The position numbers and the translations under genes are program-made. From Holosporales bacterium (lineage in GTDB: Bacteria > Pseudomonadota > Alphaproteobacteria > BNTO01), in NCBI GenBank assembly GCA_031265645.1, contig JAISCJ010000108.1, positions 1-7,606 of the forward strand: a stretch of 7,606 bases of DNA, read 5' to 3'. Below, piece after piece: positions 1 to 6,152 of the stretch (position 1 is its first letter; each line of letters starts with the position of its first letter). The notes beneath the pieces are model-generated. The model did not search any database, had not been told where the DNA came from, and saw nothing but the letters and a program-made list of their open reading frames with translations.

Positions 1-183
1 GAAGCATTTATAGGATGCACAGCATTAACCAGTATAAATTGCCCTTTAGTTACAACGATTGGACGAGATGCTTTTAACAATTGTAGTTCTCTTTCTCTTT
101 GTAACTTTGGGCAATTAACGTCTATCGGAAGTAATGCGTTTAAGGGATGCAGTTTACTAAATCCTGTTCCGACTATATCGTAA
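1..183 (+). CDS. BspA-like leucine-rich-repeat protein, C-terminal end (partial)
   Basis: Frame 1 is open from the window edge to a TAA at 181-183, giving the last 60 residues of a protein whose start lies outside. The residues form LRR_5/BspA-type repeats with a period of about 22-23: the unit AF..C..L......LTSIG..AF..C..L recurs, for example TTIGRDAFNNCSSL followed by LTSIGSNAFKGCSLL. The protein ends abruptly after VPTIS, with no membrane anchor or sorting motif. BspA-type repeats are known from surface or secreted proteins of host-associated bacteria and protists and usually mediate binding. The partner cannot be read from this tail, and whether it is secreted is unknown because the N-terminus is missing. 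Cysteines recur at equivalent repeat positions, as is normal for this family. Confidence 0.8.
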   Translation, partial: EAFIGCTALTSINCPLVTTIGRDAFNNCSSLSLCNFGQLTSIGSNAFKGCSLLNPVPTIS

Positions 184-212
184 GCTTCAATTGGTCTTTG
201 TTATTACATAGT

Positions 213-241
213 TTTAATCTGTGATGTGTTTTAATTATAAA
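213..241 (+). promoter_or_regulatory. possible promoter of the rplM-rpsI transcript
   Basis: In the AT-rich gap between the leucine-rich-repeat gene and rplM, TATAAA at 236-241 lies 17 bases after TTTAAT at 213-218, an acceptable but weak sigma-70-like pair. A promoter is expected here, since the upstream gene is unrelated. The AT-rich background makes such matches cheap, so this is a guess about position. Confidence 0.25.
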
Positions 242-272
242 TGTATACGACATTAATGGAATCTTAGTTTCC

Positions 273-315
273 AAGGAGTATTATGAATGACGGGGAACAG
301 TCTAAAAGTAGATGA
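273..315 (+). promoter_or_regulatory. strong Shine-Dalgarno serving two overlapping ATGs upstream of rplM
   Basis: AAGGAG at 273-278 is the best ribosome-binding site near rplM. It is followed by ATG 283 (spacer 4), which opens a 10-codon frame, MNDGEQSKSR, ending in TGA at 313-315. ATG 287 (spacer 8) is in frame with rplM and would add 38 residues. The family-typical L13 start is ATG 401, which has only AGAG at 391-394 before it. The site could therefore drive an extended L13, a short leader peptide, or both. The sequence does not decide between them. Confidence 0.5.
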
Positions 316-400
316 ACTTACACACGACGACACATTCGTATTGCGTAAATTCTCAAAAACCCACATAATTACAAGCGTGGAATTCACGACAGAGTTATAT

Positions 401-877
401 ATGTCTATAAAATCATACACCCCTGCATGTAAGTTGGAGGAATCTGCACGAGGGTGGTTTCTCATCGATGCAGAAGGCGTTGTTTTGGGCCGATTAGCCA
501 GTGCAGTGGCGAATATGTTGCGCGGAAAAAATAAGGCGACGTTTACGCCTCATAACGACTGCGGTGATCATGTCGTGATTGTAAATGCCGAAAAGATATT
601 TTTGTCTGGAAATAAATTACAGGACAAAATGTACTATCGACACTCGGGATACCCGGGAGGGTTAAAAGAGACGACTGCTGGGACCATTCTTTCGGGACGT
701 TTCCCCGATAGAGTGATAAGAAAGGCTGTAGAGCGCATGATCCCAGATGGGCCGCTAGGACGCCAGGTTTTACGAAAGCTTCACGTGTACGCGGGTCCAA
801 ACCATCCTCATGTAGCACAGCAACCTGCTGTATTAGATTTTGCCGCAAAAAATTCAAAAAATAAAAAGAGAGGATAA
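401..877 (+). CDS. rplM: 50S ribosomal protein L13
   Basis: L13 is an early-assembling protein of the large ribosomal subunit that binds 23S rRNA. From ATG 401 the product is 158 residues, close to the usual bacterial length of about 142-157. Family landmarks are WFLIDAEGVVLGRLAS (19-34), NKATFTPHNDCGDHVVIVNA (44-63), YYRHSGYPGGLK (78-89), ERMIPDGPLGR (111-121) and the end LHVYAGPNHPHVAQQP (127-142), followed by a basic tail. I chose 401 because MSIKSY...WFLIDAEG aligns with the ordinary alphaproteobacterial N-terminus. The frame stays open to ATG 287, which has a much better ribosome-binding site but would add a 38-residue extension I do not recognise as L13. rpsI follows two bases after the stop, the conserved rplM-rpsI order. 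In E. coli, L13 represses its own operon through the mRNA leader. No matching leader structure was recognised here. Confidence 0.95.
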   Translation: MSIKSYTPACKLEESARGWFLIDAEGVVLGRLASAVANMLRGKNKATFTPHNDCGDHVVIVNAEKIFLSGNKLQDKMYYRHSGYPGGLKETTAGTILSGRFPDRVIRKAVERMIPDGPLGRQVLRKLHVYAGPNHPHVAQQPAVLDFAAKNSKNKKRG

Positions 878-879
878 TT

Positions 880-1371
880 ATGACAGGCCTTGGTGCTCTA
901 AAAGATGTCGTTCAGGATATATCTCTGCCGTCCGTTGAGACGCCGTCGCGCCCTTCGCGTCAATATGTGCAGGTGCTAGACAGCAAAGGACGGTCGTATG
1001 CCACGGGGAAACGTAAAAACGCAATAGCGAGGGTGTGGCTAAAACCGGGAACGGGGCGAATTATCGTAAATGGACGGAACAGTGTAGAATATTTCGCTCG
1101 TCCAGTTTTGCAAATGTTGATTGAGCAACCATTTGACGTTACTCATAGAGCACAGCAATATGACGTGTGGTGCACAGCAATTGGAGGCGGCCTGTCAGGA
1201 CAAGCAGGAGCCGTACGGCATGGAATAAGCAAGGCTCTGGTCTTGTTTGAGCCAGAGCTTCGTCCCATTCTAAAGAATGGTGGTTTTCTCACAAGAGATA
1301 GTCGCGTGGTTGAACGGAAAAAATACGGCCAACCAAAAGCAAGAAAGCGCTTCCAGTTCTCGAAGCGTTAA
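880..1371 (+). CDS. rpsI: 30S ribosomal protein S9
   Basis: S9 is a small-subunit protein whose C-terminal tail reaches the P-site tRNA. The 163-residue product carries the full S9 signature GGGLSGQAGAVRHGISKAL at 102-120, the core GRSYATGKRKNAIARVW (37-53) and the universal basic ending ...KARKRFQFSKR. The first ~36 residues are an extension absent from the ~130-residue E. coli protein. Its end, YVQVLDSKGRSYATGKRK, is typical of alphaproteobacteria and is the main taxonomic clue in the window. The ATG lies two bases after the rplM stop, with AGAGAGG at 867-873 inside the end of rplM as ribosome-binding site. The two genes are therefore co-transcribed and probably translationally coupled. Confidence 0.97.
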   Translation: MTGLGALKDVVQDISLPSVETPSRPSRQYVQVLDSKGRSYATGKRKNAIARVWLKPGTGRIIVNGRNSVEYFARPVLQMLIEQPFDVTHRAQQYDVWCTAIGGGLSGQAGAVRHGISKALVLFEPELRPILKNGGFLTRDSRVVERKKYGQPKARKRFQFSKR

Positions 1372-1382
1372 CGTAAAACGTA

Positions 1383-1420
1383 AGGAGAGCGTTGAGAAAC
1401 AAATGTTTCCAGGCTCTCCT
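1383..1420 (+). promoter_or_regulatory. strong stem-loop after rpsI, without a U-tract
   Basis: AGGAGAGC (1383-1390) pairs perfectly with GCTCTCCT (1413-1420). Inside it, GAAAC (1396-1400) and GTTTC (1405-1409) form a second stem closed by AAAT. The structure begins 11 bases after the rpsI stop. Eight A residues follow instead of T residues, so it is not a canonical intrinsic terminator on the plus strand, and the minus strand has no proper T-run after it either. It may protect the 3' end of the ribosomal transcript, or act as a partial terminator or attenuator ahead of the symporter. Its right arm is also complementary to the symporter's Shine-Dalgarno sequence. Confidence 0.6.
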
Positions 1421-1452
1421 AAAAAAAATTAGACCAATTATAAAAAAAAATG

Positions 1453-1479
1453 CTCTGCCCGAAAGGGCCGTGAGGAGAT
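1453..1479 (+). promoter_or_regulatory. GAAA-capped hairpin overlapping the symporter ribosome-binding site
   Basis: GCCC (1457-1460) and GGGC (1465-1468) form a stem capped by the stable tetraloop GAAA. Outside a small internal loop, CTC (1453-1455) can pair with GAG (1472-1474), part of the GAGGAG Shine-Dalgarno at 1472-1477. The ATG begins at 1480, so the spacer is short. The fold may limit translation of the symporter, but this is read by eye without an energy calculation. Confidence 0.4.
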
Positions 1480-2817
1480 ATGAATCAATTTTGCGAAAAT
1501 TTGCTACACGCAGGCTTAAACCTGATGCATGTTATGAACGATACATTGTGGGAATATGTCGATTTTTATATAATATTAGCTATTGGTTTGTACCTGACTT
1601 TCAAGTCAAACTTCTTTCAAATTAGAACGATAATACGCCCAAGAGAAACGTTTCGCCACCTAAAGAGAATTTCTGAGGACGATCGGATAAACGGCGGAAT
1701 TCGCCCGCTGCGCCTATATTTTTCGTCAATGGGAGGATCTATCGGCATTGGAAACATTGGTGGCATAGTATCTGCGGTCTCGATTGGCGGACCAGGCGGT
1801 TTGTTTTGGATGTGGGTCGCCGTTTTTGTTGGGATGTTGGTAAAATACGCAGAAATATTTCTTGGAATAAAATACAGGGTGAAAAATAAATCAGGCGGCT
1901 ATGACGGCGGCGCGATGTATTATTTGTCGCATGCATTCAATAGCAAGACCATTCCTGCATTCTTTTGCATATTAATGTGCATTTATGGCACAGAGATATA
2001 TCAGTTTAAGGTTGTAGAAGATGCATTCGTTGAAACGTTCGGGTTAAACCGCATTGCCGTTGTCGCATGCTTATTAGGTTTGACAACATACGTCACAGTG
2101 GGAGGCGTAAAACGACTATCATCTGTTTGCACAGTATTGATGCCGATATTTCTGGCTTTGTACACATTTGTTTGTGTGTACGTAATAATCCGCTCAAATG
2201 TGAATTTCGGAGAACTGTTTTCCGATGTATTGAAATCGGCGTTTTCAGGGCGTGCTGCAGTTGGCGGGTTCGTTGGCAGCTCGTTTATGACGACTGTACA
2301 GCAAGGGATGTCAAACGCGATCTATTCAGGGGACATCGGCATGGGATATGACTCCGTGATTCAATCCGAAACTCAGATATCTGAGCCTGGGATTCAAGCA
2401 AGAACGGCTATGTTTTCATTGTTTACGGACTGCACTATTTGCACGCTTTCCGTATTGCTAGTACTGTGCACAAATCAATGGAGCGCTGGATACACGCATG
2501 GCTTTGACTTTGTTGTTGCTGCGTTGTCTCCATATGTGCCTGGTGTGAAACAGTTAATGGCTGTATTTTTCGCATTAGCGGGGCTCACAACCATTTTTGG
2601 ATACCAAGCCGTAGCAACGAAAAGCGCGAAAACCCTGTCACCCAAAGGTCCATCAATTTACTTGATTTACTCAATTGCTGCGTTTATTGCGTTTTCATTT
2701 TTGGATCAAAACTTTGCAAGAGAAATTATGTTCATCGCAGGAGGACTTATTGTACTTGTTAACTTAATCGGCATATTTGTATTGAGGAAAGAAATTCAGT
2801 TTTCACGACATGTGTAA
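1480..2817 (+). CDS. AGCS-family sodium:alanine/glycine symporter, divergent
   Basis: Inner-membrane secondary transporter that by family imports small neutral amino acids, usually alanine or glycine, with sodium. The 445-residue product is highly hydrophobic with about ten membrane segments. It contains the AGCS signature GGPGGLFWMWVAVFVG (103-118), preceded by GSIGIGNIGGIVSA (86-99) with the ion/substrate-site GxGNI motif. Then come KYAE (122-125) and GGAMYYL (143-149). The usually conserved stretch resembling RGLFSNEAGMGSAP is replaced by NAIYSGDIGMGYDS (279-292), so substrate preference may differ from classical AgcS/DagA proteins. The start at 1480 gives the normal short N-terminus before NDTLWEYV. 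GAGGAG lies only two bases from the ATG. The gene is co-directional with rpsI across a 108-bp gap containing two hairpins, and faces the convergent tatD. Confidence 0.9.
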   Translation: MNQFCENLLHAGLNLMHVMNDTLWEYVDFYIILAIGLYLTFKSNFFQIRTIIRPRETFRHLKRISEDDRINGGIRPLRLYFSSMGGSIGIGNIGGIVSAVSIGGPGGLFWMWVAVFVGMLVKYAEIFLGIKYRVKNKSGGYDGGAMYYLSHAFNSKTIPAFFCILMCIYGTEIYQFKVVEDAFVETFGLNRIAVVACLLGLTTYVTVGGVKRLSSVCTVLMPIFLALYTFVCVYVIIRSNVNFGELFSDVLKSAFSGRAAVGGFVGSSFMTTVQQGMSNAIYSGDIGMGYDSVIQSETQISEPGIQARTAMFSLFTDCTICTLSVLLVLCTNQWSAGYTHGFDFVVAALSPYVPGVKQLMAVFFALAGLTTIFGYQAVATKSAKTLSPKGPSIYLIYSIAAFIAFSFLDQNFAREIMFIAGGLIVLVNLIGIFVLRKEIQFSRHV

Positions 2818-2831
2818 CACATTAAGCTTCC

Positions 2832-2899
2832 ACTAATGTCTGTCGATTCTTGCCATTAAATTATGTTGATTTTTTAAGCTGGCGGAGACAGCCATTAGT
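2832..2899. repeat. 68-nt imperfect inverted repeat at the convergent gene junction
   Basis: The gap between the convergent symporter and tatD folds into one long stem. ACTAATG (2832-2838) pairs with CATTAGT (2893-2899), CTGTC (2840-2844) with GACAG (2887-2891), GCCA (2852-2855) with TGGC (2880-2883) and TTAAA (2856-2860) with TTTAA (2873-2877). That is 21 Watson-Crick pairs around a 12-nt loop, interrupted by a mismatch and small internal loops. Its position suggests a bidirectional transcription end, but neither side carries a convincing T-run. A dispersed palindromic element is the other option and needs the rest of the genome to test. Confidence 0.6.
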
Positions 2900-2922
2900 A
2901 GGATGTTAATATTAATGAAATC

Positions 2923-3759
2923 TTAATATTTACTTGCATTACTGTTATCAAAATCTTTTGGACTAGCCAATGCAGAATGTGCCATCCAAAGGGAAGATCG
3001 TGCGTTCGAAAACAAGTTTATAAAATTCTGTGTCGTTTGAGTAAATACTACATCAGGGGAAACCGAGCGCAACTCCGCGATGCGTTCGGCGACCAGTTTC
3101 ACGTATGCAGGCTCATTTTGTTTGCCCCTGTATGGAGTCGGTGCCAAGAAAGGAGAGTCCGTCTCTACAAGGAGGCGATCCAAAGGAACATAAGTCGCAA
3201 CGTCATGCACAGAGACTGCGTTTTTAAATGTTACTATTCCTGATAACGAAATCAGATACCCCATATCTAAAGCCTTTCGCGCCTGATCAACTCCCTCGCA
3301 AAAACAATGAAATATTCCACGTACGCTAGGAAAATTGCGTACGACACTCAGCGTGTCTTCAAATGCGTTTCTTGTGTGAATGTATACGGGCTTGCCATGC
3401 GTTTCTGCAAGATGAAGCTGATACTCAAATGCTGCCTTTTGCCGATGCACATTTTCCTGATCAGGATTGTCCTTATAATCTAAGCCAATTTCCCCAATGC
3501 CAATTACGTGATCATCCTTGATATAGATACATGCGTTGTCGAAGTCTTCCTTCTGCAAAAGCCCAATATTATCAGGGTGAACGCCAATCGTCATGCTGCA
3601 ACAGTCTATATGACTGTCGCAAATTTCTTTCAACCTTGTAAAATCATCGATTTCGGTCCCAATCGTGACCATCCACGTGACGCCGGCATTTTTTGCTCGC
3701 GCGATAATTGAATCGAGATCATAAAACGAATCCAAATGGCAGTGTGAATCAACAATCAT
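2923..3759 (-). CDS. TatD-family metal-dependent hydrolase (putative DNase)
   Basis: TatD-family enzymes are TIM-barrel, two-metal hydrolases of the cytoplasm. Characterised members show 3'-5' exonuclease activity and take part in DNA repair or turnover. All expected ligands are present: HxH in DSHCHLD (H6, H8), E90 in GEIGLDY, H128 in IHTRNA, H151 in FHCF and D201 in ETDSPFLAP. GVHP (59-62) and YRGKQNEPAYV (210-220) are also typical. The product is 278 residues against the usual ~255-265. Homology should end near NFINLF (245-250), so the last 28 residues are an unusual tail of unknown role. The ATG lies three bases after the stop of the DUF4280 gene and has no clear Shine-Dalgarno, suggesting translation coupled to that gene. 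Between paralogues TatD, YcfH and YabD the exact type cannot be assigned, so no symbol is given. Confidence 0.93.
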   Translation of the reverse strand: MIVDSHCHLDSFYDLDSIIARAKNAGVTWMVTIGTEIDDFTRLKEICDSHIDCCSMTIGVHPDNIGLLQKEDFDNACIYIKDDHVIGIGEIGLDYKDNPDQENVHRQKAAFEYQLHLAETHGKPVYIHTRNAFEDTLSVVRNFPSVRGIFHCFCEGVDQARKALDMGYLISLSGIVTFKNAVSVHDVATYVPLDRLLVETDSPFLAPTPYRGKQNEPAYVKLVAERIAELRSVSPDVVFTQTTQNFINLFSNARSSLWMAHSALASPKDFDNSNASKY

Positions 3760-3762
3760 CGA

Positions 3763-4134
3763 TTATGCCAACGTAGTTAAAGATACGCCAGGAAAGGCGA
3801 CTTTTATGATCCCCCCCCAGTTGCAAATGGCGATAGAATCGCTGTTTAAAATTGGAAAATTTTTGATCATTATTGTCGGACTCAAGGGCAACCATGGGGA
3901 CACCGTCATCGGAATGCACGGCATTGGGGCGCCTAAGGCCGCTGCAACCATGGGGTTTGCAATGCTCATGCACATCGCAAAAGGCATGATGTTTAGCAGC
4001 GGAATATGATCCATTATTGTAGCACCAGGAAAATTTTTGAACATGGTCATGTTCATTGGGAGCACCATAAATGGCGCAGGAGCGGCTCCAAAAGTGCACT
4101 GGCATAAACCGTTCAAAAGTACTGGCATTCCCAT
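3763..4134 (-). CDS. DUF4280 PAAR-like protein (probable spike-tip protein of a contractile or type VI-like system)
   Basis: A 123-residue Met-rich protein whose motif order I recognise as DUF4280, a PAAR-like family: CQCTFGAAP (11-19), FPGATIMDHIPLLNI (35-49), FAMCMSIANPMVAAA (52-66), GAPMPCIPMT (68-77), PW (80-81) and CNWGGII (104-110). Cysteines 11, 13, 55, 73 and 104 and H43 could support a metal site, though that is inference. PAAR-like proteins cap the VgrG spike of type VI secretion and related injection systems and often carry effectors; no toxin domain is fused here. No other secretion gene is visible nearby. Instead it sits 47 bases after the ppiD stop and three bases before tatD, so it is probably co-transcribed with both. 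AGGA with a 6-nt spacer precedes the ATG. The overlapping frame 3749-4150 reads through the same DNA but lacks any family motif, so I reject it. Confidence 0.82.
   Translation of the reverse strand: MGMPVLLNGLCQCTFGAAPAPFMVLPMNMTMFKNFPGATIMDHIPLLNIMPFAMCMSIANPMVAAALGAPMPCIPMTVSPWLPLSPTIMIKNFPILNSDSIAICNWGGIIKVAFPGVSLTTLA
3811..3818 (-). repeat. G8 homopolymer inside the DUF4280 gene
   Basis: The minus strand has eight consecutive G (plus-strand C8), encoding W106-G107-G108 of the conserved CxWGG motif. Such tracts slip during replication. With seven G the frame reads WGGS and stops at once. With nine G it enters another frame that ends at 3749, replacing the last 15 residues and overlapping the tatD start. 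It may be a phase-variable site, or simply a place prone to sequencing error. Confidence 0.6.
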
Positions 4135-4162
4135 TTTTAATCCTACCCATTCTTAATCCTAC
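4131..4162 (-). repeat. 16-bp tandem duplication of ribosome-binding site and start codon
   Basis: Two adjacent 16-bp units, plus-strand CCATTTTTAATCCTAC (4131-4146) and CCATTCTTAATCCTAC (4147-4162), differ at one base. On the minus strand each carries AGGA, a 6-nt spacer and ATG. The proximal unit starts the DUF4280 gene at 4134. The distal copy offers an equally placed ATG at 4150, but because 16 is not a multiple of three it opens a different frame, 133 codons long and ending at 3749. Confidence 0.85.
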
Positions 4163-4181
4163 TTCAGCAAACTTTGTCGCA

Positions 4182-6065
4182 TTACTCCGCTTGGTTTACC
4201 CTGCTTTTAATCTTTTCATTGATCTTTACAGCGTATGATTCCACGATACTATTCGTTATAAGTGGCATTCTGTCTAAAGCGCTTTGCTCCACAAATGACT
4301 TTTTCGCGCGTTCTATCCCTTCAATTTTTTCGGCATTCAGCGCATCCGCTGCACTGTCGATCGAAGTGCCAGTGACAATAACGCAAACGGGTATCCCTGC
4401 ACTATTTACTTCAAATGAGAGCGAGTTGTTTTTTTGCAACATCAAGCGCTCGACAGTATCGGATGAAAACATTTCCAATAACGGACTGTTTTTACTCATC
4501 AGGTCCAAACGAGATGTTTTGACCTCAGTTTTCTTCACTTTCAACTTCGTTTTATCAATTGCTTCGCGCCACAGAGGAAAATCATCCTGAGCAGCGCCGA
4601 AGAATTTTGACAAACGATCAAAGCTTTTCGTGACTTGTTCGTGTTTGCGATAATCTTCCTGAACCTGTTTTTTAACGGAATCCAATGGCGGCGTGTGCTT
4701 ATCTTTAATGTCAGAAACTCGAACCAATACGGAACAAGTTGAAGAATCTAGAAATGGACTATCACAATTTTTTTGATCCAATTCAAACGCATGTTCAATT
4801 ACGGACGTTGCGATTTTTTCATCCAATCCGGCGTCACGTAGCCGATCCGAAGCGTTGTTACGATTGAATTCAACTATCAAAATTTTTGCATTTGCATTCT
4901 TTGCGACATCCTCTATTGGCGTATCGCATGCCAGCTCATCTTCTATTGAGTTCTTCAGTTGTTCAATTTTTCCTGGCAATTTTCTTCTTTTAAGCTCTTG
5001 TTCAACAGTTTCCCGAGATACCGTTTGCCCTGGAATTTTCGTAATTTTTGTCACAACATAAATTGCATGCTTGCGCCCTACAGCGACAGGTCCCCAAGGA
5101 ATCCACTCATCGCGCTCCGCCAAGGCTTCATAAACGGGCGGAGGTAAAGTTGATACGTCAACCGAGTAAACAGCTGCACTTGGGAAAACACTTTTTATTC
5201 CAGTCACAGACTTTTCCCTTAGAACGACTTTTTGAGCGTCATTGGCATCGGATTCCGAATCAAAGACGACAGCATGGACCTCGCGTTTTTCGCTTGCCTT
5301 TACTGTATGCATGTTAAGCTCGTCCGTAACTTCTTGTTCTGACAAAGTTAGTCCTGAGACAATTGCATTATGGTCCAGCACAAGCAAGCGAATACTTCTT
5401 TCCTCTGGAACCTCATATTTACTGCTGTGGTCTTGAAGCCATGCCTCTAATTTTTCGACAGGAACATCTGACTTTTCAGCTTTCTCTGGAGGCAGTTCCA
5501 CAATCGTGAAATGTCGCTTCCGTCGCATTACATCAACAAGAAAATCAACATAAGGCTGATTCAACACGATACCAGACATCACTGGCACTAAAAGTTGCTG
5601 CTCAGTGAGATTTTGCTTCACATATCCGAAAAAAGCCTTTGGAGAAGAGCCTCCGCTTGCCAATGCCTGAGCAAATAAATCGCTATCAAACTGGCCATTT
5701 TTTTGAAAACCGGGGATACCCTTGACCAGATTTTGCACAGCACTTAGTGGCGCAAGAATACCCAACCGCTCAGGCTCATGTCCCATTATTTTAAATGAGA
5801 TAAGTTGATCTAAAACCTCATCTGCTGCGCGAGCTATTGCCGCGTCGCCCGCCTTGGCAGCAAGCAGTTTTCCACGATAGCTTCCGAACGTGTGGTAGTA
5901 TTCATCGAAAGATATGCGCAATTTGCCCATCTTTGCAACTGGAGGAGTTGCCATAACAATGCGCACAACGTCGGCAATTCCGAACACGACGAAGCTTGCC
6001 CCGATGATCGACAGGACTATCTTTATTACTAAGCTACCCGATTGGGCGCGAATCTGCTGTAACAT
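4182..6065 (-). CDS. ppiD: PpiD/SurA-type peptidyl-prolyl isomerase-like periplasmic chaperone
   Basis: The 627-residue product has the layout of PpiD, the inner-membrane-anchored chaperone that meets proteins emerging from the SecYEG translocon in the periplasm. A short cytoplasmic start (MLQQIRAQSGS) precedes one membrane segment (about 12-34, LVIKIVLSIIGASFVVFGIA). A SurA_N-like helical region follows from PVAKMGKLRISFDEYYHTFG (42-61) to about 190, with the typical IPGFQKNGQFDSDLFAQAL. A degenerate parvulin-like region lies around 255-345 (REVHAVVFDS to AIYVVTKI). A long, poorly conserved C-terminal half ends in SIVESYAVKINEKI, a usual PpiD ending. Parvulin catalytic motifs are not evident, as in E. 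coli PpiD, whose domain is inactive, so a chaperone role is more likely than isomerase activity. Length matches the family (~620-640). No Shine-Dalgarno is visible before the ATG, and an insertion-sequence scar lies just upstream. Confidence 0.88.
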   Translation of the reverse strand: MLQQIRAQSGSLVIKIVLSIIGASFVVFGIADVVRIVMATPPVAKMGKLRISFDEYYHTFGSYRGKLLAAKAGDAAIARAADEVLDQLISFKIMGHEPERLGILAPLSAVQNLVKGIPGFQKNGQFDSDLFAQALASGGSSPKAFFGYVKQNLTEQQLLVPVMSGIVLNQPYVDFLVDVMRRKRHFTIVELPPEKAEKSDVPVEKLEAWLQDHSSKYEVPEERSIRLLVLDHNAIVSGLTLSEQEVTDELNMHTVKASEKREVHAVVFDSESDANDAQKVVLREKSVTGIKSVFPSAAVYSVDVSTLPPPVYEALAERDEWIPWGPVAVGRKHAIYVVTKITKIPGQTVSRETVEQELKRRKLPGKIEQLKNSIEDELACDTPIEDVAKNANAKILIVEFNRNNASDRLRDAGLDEKIATSVIEHAFELDQKNCDSPFLDSSTCSVLVRVSDIKDKHTPPLDSVKKQVQEDYRKHEQVTKSFDRLSKFFGAAQDDFPLWREAIDKTKLKVKKTEVKTSRLDLMSKNSPLLEMFSSDTVERLMLQKNNSLSFEVNSAGIPVCVIVTGTSIDSAADALNAEKIEGIERAKKSFVEQSALDRMPLITNSIVESYAVKINEKIKSRVNQAE

Positions 6066-6152
6066 GCGGGGTTTTATGATGAGGTAAGTACTTATTCAGT
6101 CTAAACAAAAGGGACTCAACCTTCAAGGAGTTGTCTGTGTATGTGTGCTGGT

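Noticed and set aside
543..857. 104-codon minus-strand frame opposite rplM
   Set aside because: It is antisense to a clear ribosomal protein gene and has no recognisable motifs.
1421..1450. A-rich runs after rpsI considered as a terminator tail
   Set aside because: An intrinsic terminator on the plus strand needs T residues after the hairpin; here they are A, and the minus strand has no gene reading toward this point.
1392..1625. 77-codon TTG-initiated frame beginning after AAGGAG at 1382-1387
   Set aside because: It overlaps the well-supported symporter in another frame, its ribosome-binding site lies inside a strong hairpin, and its basic composition comes from A-rich DNA. No family is recognisable.
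3749..4150. 133-codon minus-strand frame overlapping the DUF4280 gene
   Set aside because: Its sequence shows no family motifs, while the neighbouring frame has the full DUF4280 pattern. It matters only as the product of the duplicated start or of a G insertion.
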